NCBI GenBank assembly: GCA_014281115.1
Contig: JACONQ010000019.1
Span: forward strand, 310,001 to 374,000
Reading direction: 5' to 3'
DNA: 64,000 nucleotides
Origin: Laburnicola sp. R22_1
Taxonomy: Eukaryota; Ascomycota; Dothideomycetes; Pleosporales; Didymosphaeriaceae
The notes under the pieces were generated by a model. The model saw only the letters and a list, made by a program, of their open reading frames with translations. It ran no database searches and was not told the DNA's origin. Position numbers and translations under genes: made by a program. Below, in pieces: positions 1 through 9,625 of the stretch. How positions within the stretch are numbered: position 1 is the first letter of the stretch; the number at the start of each line of letters is the position of its first letter.

Positions 1-490
1 CCCCTATCCGCAAGACTCTACTGTACGGTATCTTCCTCAAGGTTGCTATTAGGCCCTAGTACGCCATCCATTTGGCAGCATTTCCGGTCCTAGTTCATGC
101 GGCCATGTAGCGTTGCTTGGCCGTCTGTGCCGGATCATCGCCCCGGGAAACTCGCTGTTTTGGATCGCTACACCATCCATTTGGCAGCATCTCCGGGATG
201 TGTTCATCTCCCGCCACATAGTGTACTAGAGGTGACAACCGCCACATATAGGGGCGCCGCGGCGTGATTTGTCAATTGGCACGTAGCACGGTAGAGCAAC
301 CGGGACGATTGCCGGGTCCTGCACAGAACGCGGAGCATCACCACACCAGGACGTGGTCGTGCATCCACTTCCCTAGATAAACATCAACCCAAGACTCCAA
401 GAGCATACCTATATAGTATAATACACTGCCCAAGCCAACATATGTAGAAGCCGGCTCACTCGAACCACCGCTTCCATCCCACCCTCCACA
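1..490. other. 5' flank with a two-copy direct repeat and a TATA-like box
   Basis: No convincing coding region. Two imperfect copies of a segment of about 48 bp, beginning ccatccatttggcagcat, start near 64 and 173. A TATATAG sequence at 410-416 lies about 75 bp before the ATG of the next gene and is a plausible TATA element. Confidence 0.5.
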
Positions 491-1919
491 ATGGCCCCCC
501 TACTCACCCCCACAGCTGTTGTGCTCGCCTTGCTCGCCGTGCTCCCCACCGCCCTCTCCGCACCACCAACAACATCCGGCACCTTCTCCGCCCTAACCTT
601 CAACGTCGCGGGCCTCCCCGCCTTCCTCACAGGCAACGACGTCCCCGGCTCCAAAACCACAAACACAGCCCGCATCGGCTCCCTCTTCACGCAATACAAT
701 CACTCCATCATCCACGTCCAAGAAGACTTCAACTACCACGCGACGCTCTACGCGAACAACGACCATCCCTACCGCACGCCCACGAGCGGTGGCGTCCCCT
801 TTGGGGATGGGCTGAATACGCTGTCCGTGTTTGACTGGGTCGACTTTGAGCGCGTGAAGTGGGACGAGTGCAGCAATGCTAGTGGAGCGGATTGCTTGAC
901 GCCGAAAGGGTTTACGTTTATGAGAGTGAAAGTCAGCGAGGGGGTGTGGATCGATGCGTACAATCTACATACCGATGCTGGGTACGTTATGTTACGTTAC
1001 GTTACGTTACGTTACGCTCACTCACCGTGTCTGCGAAGAAATTCCTTTTACTTACATGTACATTTGTCACAGTGTCGAGCCCGGCGACCTCACCGCCCGC
1101 GCCTCCAACCTGGCCCAGCTATCCGCCTACATCGCCACCCACTCCACCACCAACCCCGTCCTCGTCTTCGGCGACACAAACACGCGCTACACCCGCGCGG
1201 CCGACACCCCGCACCTCTTCGGCACCACAAACGCCCTAACCGACGCCTGGATCGAGCTCGTGCGCAACGGCTCCCTCCCCACCACCGAACGCGTCTGCAC
1301 CAACCCCTCCCCAACAACCGAATGCGAAATCGTCGACAAATTCTGGTACCGCGGCTCCCCCGCCGTCTCCCTGCAGGCAACTTCCTTCCAATACGCGGGG
1401 GACAAGTACCTCCAGCCCGACGGCAACATCCTAAGCGACCACAATCCCATCCTCGTCCATCTCGAATGGAGCCTCAGCCATGACTTTAGATTGTCTGATC
1501 CGTGGGGCGGCCCGCATGGGAAGTACTACAACGACTTGACTACGCTTTCGACGCTTAAGTCTGCGCCGAAACCGGTTTCTATTACCCTCCGCGGCATGAA
1601 TCGTCTGGATGCTGTGGAGCTGAAACTCGCGTCCGGGGAGACGTTTACGCACGGCGGGACGGGAGGAACGCCGACGACGTTGACCCTGGAGCAAGGAGAA
1701 GTTTTGAATAGCGCGACGCTGTGCCAGGCAAAGCATAAGAATCATGCTAGAATCTTCTACTTGGAGGTGAAGACCAGCGCGGGGAGGACCGTCAGCGCAG
1801 GAAAGAAATCGGGCGATTGCGTGATGAGGGAGGCGGAGCCTGGATGGGGAATTAGCGGGTTTAGAGGCAGGGCTGGCGACGAGATTGATCAGCTTGCCTT
1901 TATTTATACCAAGATGTAA
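491..1919 (+). CDS. Secreted endonuclease/exonuclease/phosphatase-fold hydrolase with C-terminal jacalin-like lectin domain
   Basis: Exons 491-981 and 1073-1919 give 445 aa. The first ~23 residues form a signal peptide (MAPLLTPTAVVLALLAVLPT). An EEP-fold domain follows, with the family's metal and catalytic boxes in order: FNVAGLP, HVQEDF, VFGDTNTR and LSDHNPI. From about residue 300 a jacalin-like lectin segment is recognisable (GGPHGKYYND, HGGTGG, GFRGRAGDEIDQL). The EEP fold includes sphingomyelinases, inositol phosphatases and nucleases; the substrate cannot be told from sequence, and an extracellular carbohydrate-anchored phosphodiesterase is the inference. The 91-nt intron opens with a donor embedded in a TTACG pentamer repeat. 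The start is the first ATG, just after a TATA-like box. Confidence 0.85.
983..1016 (+). repeat. TTACG pentanucleotide microsatellite inside an intron
   Basis: About five TTACG units directly follow the 5' splice site of the EEP/jacalin gene. Length change here would alter the intron only, but the repeat directly abuts the donor. Confidence 0.8.
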
Positions 1920-2464
1920 AGAACTTGTCCACGGAGAGAGAATGGTACATGATTCGCGTCTTGCTCTTGCATCCATGCAGCTCTCAGTGACTCTGCGAAC
2001 CTCTCCACACTCCCTGTTATCAAAACATCGCACCGCCGTAATGACAATTGAAAAGTAACAGTTCATATTCAGAAAAGCCTGCTCGAAGACACTCGGTAGG
2101 CCATGCCTTCCCTATACGCGCCGGAAAGTCCATCGAAATGCCGCAGATGCTTTGCCCACCCAAGGTATTCCCGATCACAAGCCATATCTTGCGCCAACCA
2201 AATGACTCCTCTTCGCCGGTCCTCACAACTTCTTCACGCGGGGTTTTTCTTCCCGTACGCCTTGCGATAAGTCTTGGTCAAACAAAAGGAGGAAAAATTA
2301 TGCGGAAACGACTCAACCGAAGAAGCCGACGCATGGACTCCAGAACCAAGTTATTCCGAACTGACGAGTCATGCATTTCAGGCTGCTCGTCTATCCTGCG
2401 GACCCGTAGTGGTGTTAGCAGTGTCGAAGCACTCATATGAGTGATTAGCTCAAAAATCCGAAAC
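1920..2464. other. Convergent intergenic region
   Basis: This lies between the 3' ends of the EEP/jacalin gene and the SIZ-type gene. Only short overlapping open frames are present, and I see no RNA gene or repeat. Confidence 0.5.
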
Positions 2465-4527
2465 TCAAGGGGAACTGTCTATGTACGTGGGATATGACAT
2501 GGTTCCCTGTCCGGGATAGCCTGTGCGGGGTTGTGCTTGGTAGCTTCCAAAAGAACGGCCACTTTGTGCGGTGGAAGATGAATCATTCACCCGTAGGTTA
2601 CTTGGACGGTGCACGGAGGGGGTTCCAAAGGATTGCGACGGTAAATGATAATGACGCAATTGCTCTGGGCCGCGATGGGGAGTGCTGTACGCTACCTTTT
2701 TGGATGGCCTCACTGGCTCATCATCGTCAGACAGTGTCAGGTCGACCACTTCCGAAGTGCGTTTGCTTCCCGTCCTCGGCGTCGATGAAGCCTCTCTCGA
2801 TGGGATGGGCGGGGTTGCTGCTAGAAATTGGGGCGTCGGCCTAGCTTCGGTCTTGATCGAAGCGACACGATAATCAGGTATCTCTACCAAGTCTTCTTCA
2901 CTGTCATCGTGGTCGTTGTAGCTGTGACCGTGTCGGTTGCCGTTGTTGCCGTTACTGTTGGACGCCATAGCCTCCTCGTTGACCCACTGTCCGTCGGGCT
3001 CGATGGTGACCTGATCCGTGCCTCTAGAGACTTTGTCCAGAATTTCTTGCACATATTCGTCCACGGCTAGCGCTTCGAATGAGATGATCTTATTGCAGAT
3101 GGGGCAGGTCCAGGTTGGCGCCTGTTCTTGCAGTTGCAGAAAAGATTCGCCATCAAAGCATTGGTTGTGAGTGCATACGGTGGACCTGCAGGGCGTGCTG
3201 ATCCGCAGTGTGGAGATGGGGTCTTTTAGTGACATGACGCTCGACTCAACTACAATGTCAGGATCGTTTGCTTTTTCCCGCACTAGAGCTAGTCAGCTTG
3301 TTCCGTAGAAGGCGGAAACTCTGCTCGCTTACTCTCATTGAGAACCGAATGCTTGGTAATCACGTTGCGCTGTTTGATCCTTTTGGCCAGCTCGTCGACT
3401 GAGAACTTGCGCGCCATGTAGACGAAAAGATTGAACTTCTATGAGTGGGAGTCAGTTTAGCTCGCGCATGGGGGACAAGCAGTGGGGATAAGAAACCTCG
3501 TCGGCACTCGCCTTCTGCGTGAGGGCATAGGTGATGTGGATGGTGTTGCGGTAATTTGCGGGCGTGACGCGCATGAGGTCGGTGATGTCAGCAGGCCTGG
3601 TCGATCCCGGCTTGTTCTTGAGACCCTTGTAGTTGGCCTTGACTTCTTCGTTGTTGACGCGCACTTCAATCTGGCTGGGAAAAGTGATGTCTAGTCGCGT
3701 ATAAACCGCGAGCGGTTGCTCCACGGCGCAGAACAAGAGGATGCGCAACGTGGGGTCTGAACGTAGGCGAGCACAAACGTTGTCGGTAAGGGCCAGGTTT
3801 TTGGTGATACTTTGGCGGTGGCTAGGCGATGCTGAGACGGTGAGTAATGAGTGGACAGACAGGGTGAAAATCAATCATGGAAAACAAGAAGGGGAAATGG
3901 GACAAATAGAACGGAAATGAATTACCTTCAAGAGTGATGTCGTCCAGCAGGAGCTCCCGGATCTCGAAGAAAGGGCTCTCCTTGAAGAAGTATCGCGGGG
4001 TGGTCGCCATATTGGCTCTCGGGTTCGCGCGGTCGGCGGAAACGGGCCAGGCACGCGCTGGCGGCGGAGTCTGGTGGTAGCTGCCGTGGAGCTGAGGATA
4101 GCCGTTCGTCATGTTGCTGCGCCCGTTGGGCAGGTTTGGGGAGCTTTCGGACGGTGTGCGCGTGGGGTAGGAGCCGTGCATGGCGGCGGACAGCCCGTTG
4201 TTGTTGTTGTTGGTGGTGTGGTTGCTGGAGATGTGGAGTTGCAGGCGATTGAAGAGGGCGTGGTCGCTATGAGCAACGGCGCGGTTAATTACTGGGAGGT
4301 GTAAGCAGAGTGAAAGGTGTAGCGTGAAGACAGCGCCGCCGCCCGTGGAGGGGAGGGGACGGGGCGTGTGCAAGCGTACAGGCAACCACTCTCGTCTGCA
4401 GCTGGGCCTTGACGCCGCTCGTGGGCTGCCGCTCTGCTCTGCATATGTCCTGCAAATCTTTGTTTTTCAGCGTCTTGCTGCGGCCGATAAGCGACGGAGC
4501 CATCTGCTGCAGGCTCGAGGAGGCCAT
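2465..4527 (-). CDS. SIZ/PIAS-family SUMO E3 ligase
   Basis: Five exons on the minus strand (4527-4380, 4291-3926, 3831-3497, 3438-3333, 3282-2465) keep frame and give 590 aa. A SAP DNA-binding motif sits near residues 20-57 (LKNKDLQDICRAERQ, split by intron 1). A PINIT domain spans exons 2-4 (RYFFKESPFF, LDITFPSQIEVRVN). The SP-RING/MIZ zinc finger is near 345-385 (CRSTVCTHNQCFD ... WTCPICNK). The tail is Ser/Pro-rich and acidic, with VVDLTLSDDDE, a SUMO-interacting-type motif. The family transfers SUMO from Ubc9 to chromatin and septin substrates and is mainly nuclear. Domain order and length match fungal Siz1-like proteins. Transcription is divergent from the DUF2423 gene. Confidence 0.9.
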
Positions 4528-5102
4528 GACGGGAGCCCGGTCGGGTCGAGTCTGCGGCAGCGGATGCGAGTTGAGAGCGGGCGGGGTGCTACCACAGCAG
4601 GTCGCGCGAGGCCGACATGGAGCGCCTTTATATTATGCGGAGGGCGGGGCCGCGGCAAAGGGGAGAGAGAGCAGGTGAATTGGTGAGAGGCTGGTGTGAA
4701 GGGCGATATCTACAGCGTCCGGGGTGAAGTCCGTTTGGGAGCGTCCAACGGCTCTCGGTAGCGGCTTCCTCGCGGGTCCAGGCAGCGTGGCACGACAGCA
4801 GCAGAGGGGCACGGCGCAGCGGAGGGAAAACAATAGGGACAATAGACAGCGACCTCGCGGGAGCCTGCGTGCCCTGGTGTGCCTGTGTCGGCGGTTGTCG
4901 CGGCCAGCATGCAGCATGCCTCGCGACCGTCCGTGGTCGAAGTTGGGGCCGGGGCCAGGGCCGATGGTGCTGCCCCGTGGCTGCCCGCCGCCACCCAAAA
5001 TTTCGCCTCTCTTCCCGTGCTCCCTCTGCCACCCTCCACGCCAGACACTCCCCTCCCTCCCCACCCACACCCTCCACCACAACACGCACACACACATACA
5101 CA
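4528..5102. promoter_or_regulatory. Shared divergent promoter region, SIZ-type ligase / DUF2423 gene
   Basis: Start codons of two divergently transcribed genes lie 575 bp apart. The region is GC-rich and ends, just before the 5103 start, in a C/A-rich leader with CACA repeats (5020-5100). Longer open frames here are GC-driven shadows with no domain content. Confidence 0.5.
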
Positions 5103-5821
5103 ATGGGCAAAGGACTCCGAGCCAGCTCCAAAAAGGCGAACCGCACCAAGCTCCGCGCGCGCGTCTTCCAGCCCGTCGAAGATGCCCGCCTCGAGCGCCT
5201 CCACCAGAAGCTGTTAGAAACTGCCCAGCAGCCCAAGCCCGAGACGGCCAAAGCAAAAGAGATGGACGTCGACTCCACAGAAGGTGAGCGCCTCCACCTC
5301 CACCTCCACCATCACCTCTGCCAGCCACGCAAACACCAGCTAACTCCATCGGCCGCAGACGCACTCGACGACGCCAGCAAAGAGGACGACTACCCCAAAG
5401 GTTTGTCATTCCTCACAGCCAGCATCCCCCACTCCCTCTGCGACGCCAAGCACACCCCCGCCACAGCCCCAGACGACGACAGCCAGAGCAGAAGCCTATA
5501 CCACCTGCTAGGCCTCTGCTCCGACGTCGTCGGCTTCACCCATGAGGGCGACCTCAAGTTTGCCTTTGACCCGCTTTTTGCCACAAATGGTTGAGTGATC
5601 AGGGGCTAACTCTATTCTCAATAGACATGGAAATGGACGTCGACGTCGACGCCGACGCCGACGCCCTCCCCAAGTCGAAGCTCAAAGACCGCAAAGCCAT
5701 CCGCAAAGCCCGCAAGCTGCGCCGCGTCAAACCCAAGAACCAAATCGCGTTCCCCACCTACCGCGGCAAAGGCGCTCTGAAGCCCTTTTCCCAGTCTCGC
5801 GTTCGCAAGAGTCGGTCATGA
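5103..5821 (+). CDS. DUF2423 nucleolar protein (yeast YBL028C-like)
   Basis: Exons 5103-5283, 5359-5400 and 5625-5821 give 139 aa. The N-terminus MGKGLRASSKKANRTKLRAR and the basic C-terminal block (KDRKAIRKARKLRR ... NQIAFPTYRGKG) are the two conserved ends of the DUF2423 family, small basic nuclear/nucleolar proteins associated with ribosome biogenesis. The middle is an acidic VDVDADADA run encoded by a GAC/GTC repeat. The second intron (224 nt) is long for this locus. Both introns are open in the upstream exon frame until a stop at 5592, so unspliced mRNA would make a longer protein. Confidence 0.85.
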
Positions 5822-6620
5822 ATGATTTATCTTCGTTACTTTTTGTTATACTGCATTTCACGGGCGTTTTGGGAGGAGGATATGGTTGCCTAGCCTAGCC
5901 TAGGATGGGCCATGACGACTATTATGGAAGATACCACGTCCGAAGTAGACGATTTGCATGTAGTACAATCTTACTTTTCCCCAACATTCATTTTCTGACC
6001 TGACTGTCCTTGCAAACATGTATTTCCATGTGAAGAAGCTCATTGGTTTCAACATGTATGCTGTGCATGTACTGGTCCGTTCTCTTTTGTTATTTCTCCT
6101 GTCTTGACTTATCCTATTATAACTCTCCATCGCTTCTAGAGTCCTGTCCACATACAAGAGAGTGAAAACAAAACAAGTTTAAAAATAAAACGCATTCCAT
6201 TCAAGGAACAATCGAGGGAAAAGAGGAACAAGAACGTATACCAAGAACCCCATCGACGAAACCGCTCATACCCAACGCACCCACCGACCACACCGGGCCA
6301 ACGCTACACCGAACAAAATGAAGGCGACAACTCAACACCAACACACCAAGGCGCAGCGGAAAACGCTCGACGCCCCGGCAAGGAACCACTCACCGCAGCA
6401 AAAAAAAAAAGAGAAGCATCGCACAGTTACCCTCCCTCCAACGGAATGCAAGACGCCTACCGACCAGCGCAATCAATCCTCACTGCCAACACGCCCACGC
6501 CCACGGATATGCCGTAACACCATCGACCTCGCGCGAATAAACCGACGAGCTCTCCCTCGGCTTCGTCTCCGGCCTCGCAACGCCCCGCTCCTCCTCCATC
6601 CCATTCAAGCGCAGCTGATA
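5822..6620. other. Convergent intergenic region
   Basis: This lies between the 3' ends of the DUF2423 gene and the membrane-protein gene. It contains an A-run near 6400 and no supportable gene; the longest plus-strand frame (6318-6941) is antisense to the next gene. Confidence 0.45.
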
Positions 6621-7565
6621 CTACTGCTGGCGCTGGTGCTGCTGCAGCTGCTCAACGCACGTATCGCTGCTCCCCGCAAACCCCTTCCCCCGCTGCTGCA
6701 GCTGCGGCAGCGAAACAAGTTCAATGCCCTCGATGACGGGGAGCGCGGAGTCGAATGGGTTTTCTCCTCCTTCTCCCCCTTCTTGTTTGATGCCGGCGGT
6801 GGTGTCGACATCCGGGTACAGCATCCTCGTCACATACCGCACAACCTGCAGCGCAACCGAGAGAAACAACACAACCCCCACAATCGGCAGCGCAATCTGC
6901 AGCACCAAGTAGAAAATATCTTCGTCGGGGTCGTTGTCTAGTAGAATCTGTTCGATCTGTCGGAGCGTTGCGTTGGGGGGGCTGCTGCGCGCTGCTTCTG
7001 CTTCTTCTCCTGAAACGTCAGGACGACTAGCATCACGGCCTCTCACGCCGTCCATCCGCATCGTCGGTTTCCCCGTCCCCGTCGACGACGCTTGCAGGGC
7101 TTTAGCTTTCTCTTTCCTATCAGCCACCTTTACCTCCGCGCCTCCCCCCCGCGGTAAAACCCTCCAACTGACGTCGCCCCTGTGGAACCCTCCTTTGCGG
7201 ACTTCGATCGCAGTCGTCCATCCGCAGGCATCGCTTATGTTTGCGCCGCGTTGGGGGCCCAGCGTGAAGCCTTGTTGGGTGAGGGAGGCGCCGAGGGCGT
7301 AAGGGTAGAAGTGGGTCCAGGGGGTGTGGATGGCGTATTGGAAGTGGGGACTGCTGGTGGAGGTTTCGGTGGTGGTGACGGAGGCGGAGGCCGAGGTGGA
7401 GGCCGAGGATGGGCCGCTGAAGTAGATGTAGGTTCCGTCGGTTAGGGAGGGGTATTGGCAGCCTAGGGGTTGGCGGGGGAAGTAGACTTGTGAGAGGGTT
7501 AGGGGGGAGGTGGAGAGGAGGAGGAGGAGGAAGGTGGTGGTGAGAGTGAGAGTGAGTGGACGCAT
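6621..7565 (-). CDS. Predicted secreted/one-pass membrane protein of unknown function
   Basis: A single exon encodes 314 aa. Residues 1-25 are a strong signal peptide (MRPLTLTLTTTFLLLLLSTS). An extracellular region follows with a Ser/Thr-rich linker (about 52-72) and Cys36 and Cys114. One transmembrane helix lies near 217-243 (LVLQIALPIVGVVLFLSVAL), then a cytosolic tail that ends in a Gln-rich stretch. The topology is that of a type I membrane protein. I recognise no catalytic motif and do not name a family. The 3' end is convergent with the DUF2423 gene. Confidence 0.75.
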   Translation of the reverse strand: MRPLTLTLTTTFLLLLLSTSPLTLSQVYFPRQPLGCQYPSLTDGTYIYFSGPSSASTSASASVTTTETSTSSPHFQYAIHTPWTHFYPYALGASLTQQGFTLGPQRGANISDACGWTTAIEVRKGGFHRGDVSWRVLPRGGGAEVKVADRKEKAKALQASSTGTGKPTMRMDGVRGRDASRPDVSGEEAEAARSSPPNATLRQIEQILLDNDPDEDIFYLVLQIALPIVGVVLFLSVALQVVRYVTRMLYPDVDTTAGIKQEGGEGGENPFDSALPVIEGIELVSLPQLQQRGKGFAGSSDTCVEQLQQHQRQQ

Positions 7566-8003
7566 TGGGGTGCTGGAGTGAATGGATGGGGGGGATATTG
7601 ATAGTGTGATGGATGGATGTTTGGGTGGATGAGTGGTGCGGGGATGGGGTGAGAGTTGGGGGTGATGTTAGGCTTGTGGTGGGTGTGGACTTTCCTTTGT
7701 GATGGGGTCTACCAAGGATAGGAGAGAAAGAGCGTCCCGTGGTAGGCAAGGGAAGGCAGCATCAGTTCATACTTGCTTTACGCGGATATATGCCTTCCTC
7801 ATTCTTCATACCACGTGTGTCCGCTCTTACCTTTCTTCTCTTGCTTTTTAAACAAGGCGTGAAAACACGGTAAGAAATGCCCGCGGCATCGCGATGGCGT
7901 ACCGTTCAGATTGTATGTCCTACAACATTTAGCTTTCCGTGCTGCGATGTCCGCCGATCAGCACCACCAACTCGCACTATAAACACTTTCCCATCCCCCC
8001 TCC
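7566..8003. other. Intergenic, upstream of the membrane-protein gene
   Basis: G/T-rich immediately upstream of the 7565 start (GGATGG/GTGG runs near 7570-7650), becoming mixed sequence toward the 3' end of the chitinase. No gene supported. Confidence 0.4.
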
Positions 8004-9394
8004 CTACAACTCACTCCTGTCCCCACTCCTTCGCCTGCCCCCCAACCCCCTCACCCCCTCATTCGCCGCCCTCAAATGCTCAAACCCCACCGCATCCTCG
8101 CCCAACCCCCACGCAAACACACCCCCCACCCCCCTCTCCCTTACCACCCTGTCAAACTTCTTCCCAATCGCCTCTGCGGTATCCCAACTCCACCACAAAT
8201 CCTCTTCCTCGTCGAAAAAATAATGCCCTCCGCCGTCCTCATCGTACACGCCATGTTTGAGTGCTTTGGAAAAAGACGAAGAGAGCTCAGATGGGACTTC
8301 ATCGTGCCAGGAGAAAGCGCCCGCTTTGCCGAGATCAGCGCCCGTGTCGGGGTCTTCCATGAGCGCAGTCTTGCACCCGATTGGACTTTTCATGCATTCG
8401 TGCCTGGAGTCCGGATCCGTCTTGAACCATTTCACATAGAAAGCTAGTCCCAGGTTTGCCTTTTCGGGGCGTACGCCAGCGGCGAAGTAAGCGTCGAGGG
8501 CTTCGAGCGAGAGCGTGACGCCTGTGTGGTGCTTGGTGGTGTTGTCGCGGCGGTTCATCAGGTCGTAGGTCATGATGTTGAGGAAGTCTACTGAGGAGGT
8601 GATGGAGGGGATGGTGGAGGGGGTGAAAGCCAGCATGTCGCGGGGGAGACCGGGGACTGCGGCGGAGATGGTCTTTGAGGGGCCGAGAGAGGTGCGGAGG
8701 GTGGAGAGGAGGCGCTGGTAGGCGTCGATTTCCCATTTGCGTGCCGAGTTTGGGGTTTGCTTGTAGTCTTCGCCATTTCCTCTGTGTCGCGTTAGTTCAG
8801 TATTTCAAGGGGACGAAGGTCATGGTAGAGGGTTCGTCTTACCCTGGATATTCCCAGTCGATGTCGACGCCTGTACGTTGATCAGCTTCTTCTACTTCAT
8901 TTTCGGAAATCTAGTACCCGATCCGATACTTTGAGAATATCACTTACCATCTGCACCTGTAGCTTCAACCATTCTCTTCACGTTCTCTGCCCATTTCTCT
9001 CTCCCCTCCTCGCTACGCGCAGCCTCTTCAAACCCGCCCGAATTGCCCCATCCACCGATCGCAACTAGTACCTTTGTCTCCATCGGAAACTTTTTCCTCA
9101 CGTCACCCACCGTCATGAAAATTGGCCAAGACGTCTGATTCGCGTCGTTGAAGGTTTCTGAACGCATGAACGCCAATGCAACATGTGTGACATCTTTTAC
9201 GAGAGGGAGGGATGGGACGATGGGGTGTTGGCTAGATGTCGGTTAGACAGACGTAGCTAGAGTACGTTTAATAAAAAGGGTCCGTACCCCGTGAGGTACA
9301 TGATGTATCTCAGCTTTTCCTCTGCTGCACTGGTCGACAAGACCCCAATCGTGACGACATAGCAGAGAAAATACCGAGAGGAGAAGCCCACCAT
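8004..9394 (-). CDS. GH18 chitinase (class V type), secreted
   Basis: Exons 9394-9288, 9231-8948, 8870-8843 and 8781-8004 give 398 aa. The start chosen yields a signal peptide (MVGFSSRYFLCYVVTIGVLS); a start 51 nt upstream would place residues before it. The complete GH18 motif DGVDIDWEYP is split over exons 2-3, with the acid catalyst Glu near 137. Other GH18 landmarks are VLVAIGGWG, MTYDLMNRRD and FAWGLGED. The enzyme hydrolyses beta-1,4 GlcNAc polymers, acting outside the cell or in wall remodelling. The 28-nt micro-exon carrying the catalytic residues is notable. No chitin-binding module is visible. Confidence 0.88.
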
Positions 9395-9625
9395 GATGCT
9401 ACACAGCCACGTAATGAGTGAACCCGCAGTGTAATGTCGATACATGGACTTTTCGTTGTCATCTTGAATGTTGTCAGATGGATTGATTTCGTGCCTACCA
9501 AGGTACGTTGTAGTGTCCCAAGATGGCGTCTGCCAAGCCCCGCTTAAACTGGCCTAAACTTGGCTCGGACCGTTGTTCCTCTTGAAGCTCCAGGCTCCCC
9601 TTCGCCTCACCAGTGGCTACCGTCC

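Noticed and set aside
4633..5409. Several overlapping long frames on both strands
   Set aside because: GC-rich promoter sequence with low-complexity translations; the real genes start at 4527 (minus) and 5103 (plus).
9560..9625. N-terminal extension of the Htd2-like protein
   Set aside because: It begins at a TTG codon; the first ATG at 9626 gives a good mitochondrial presequence.
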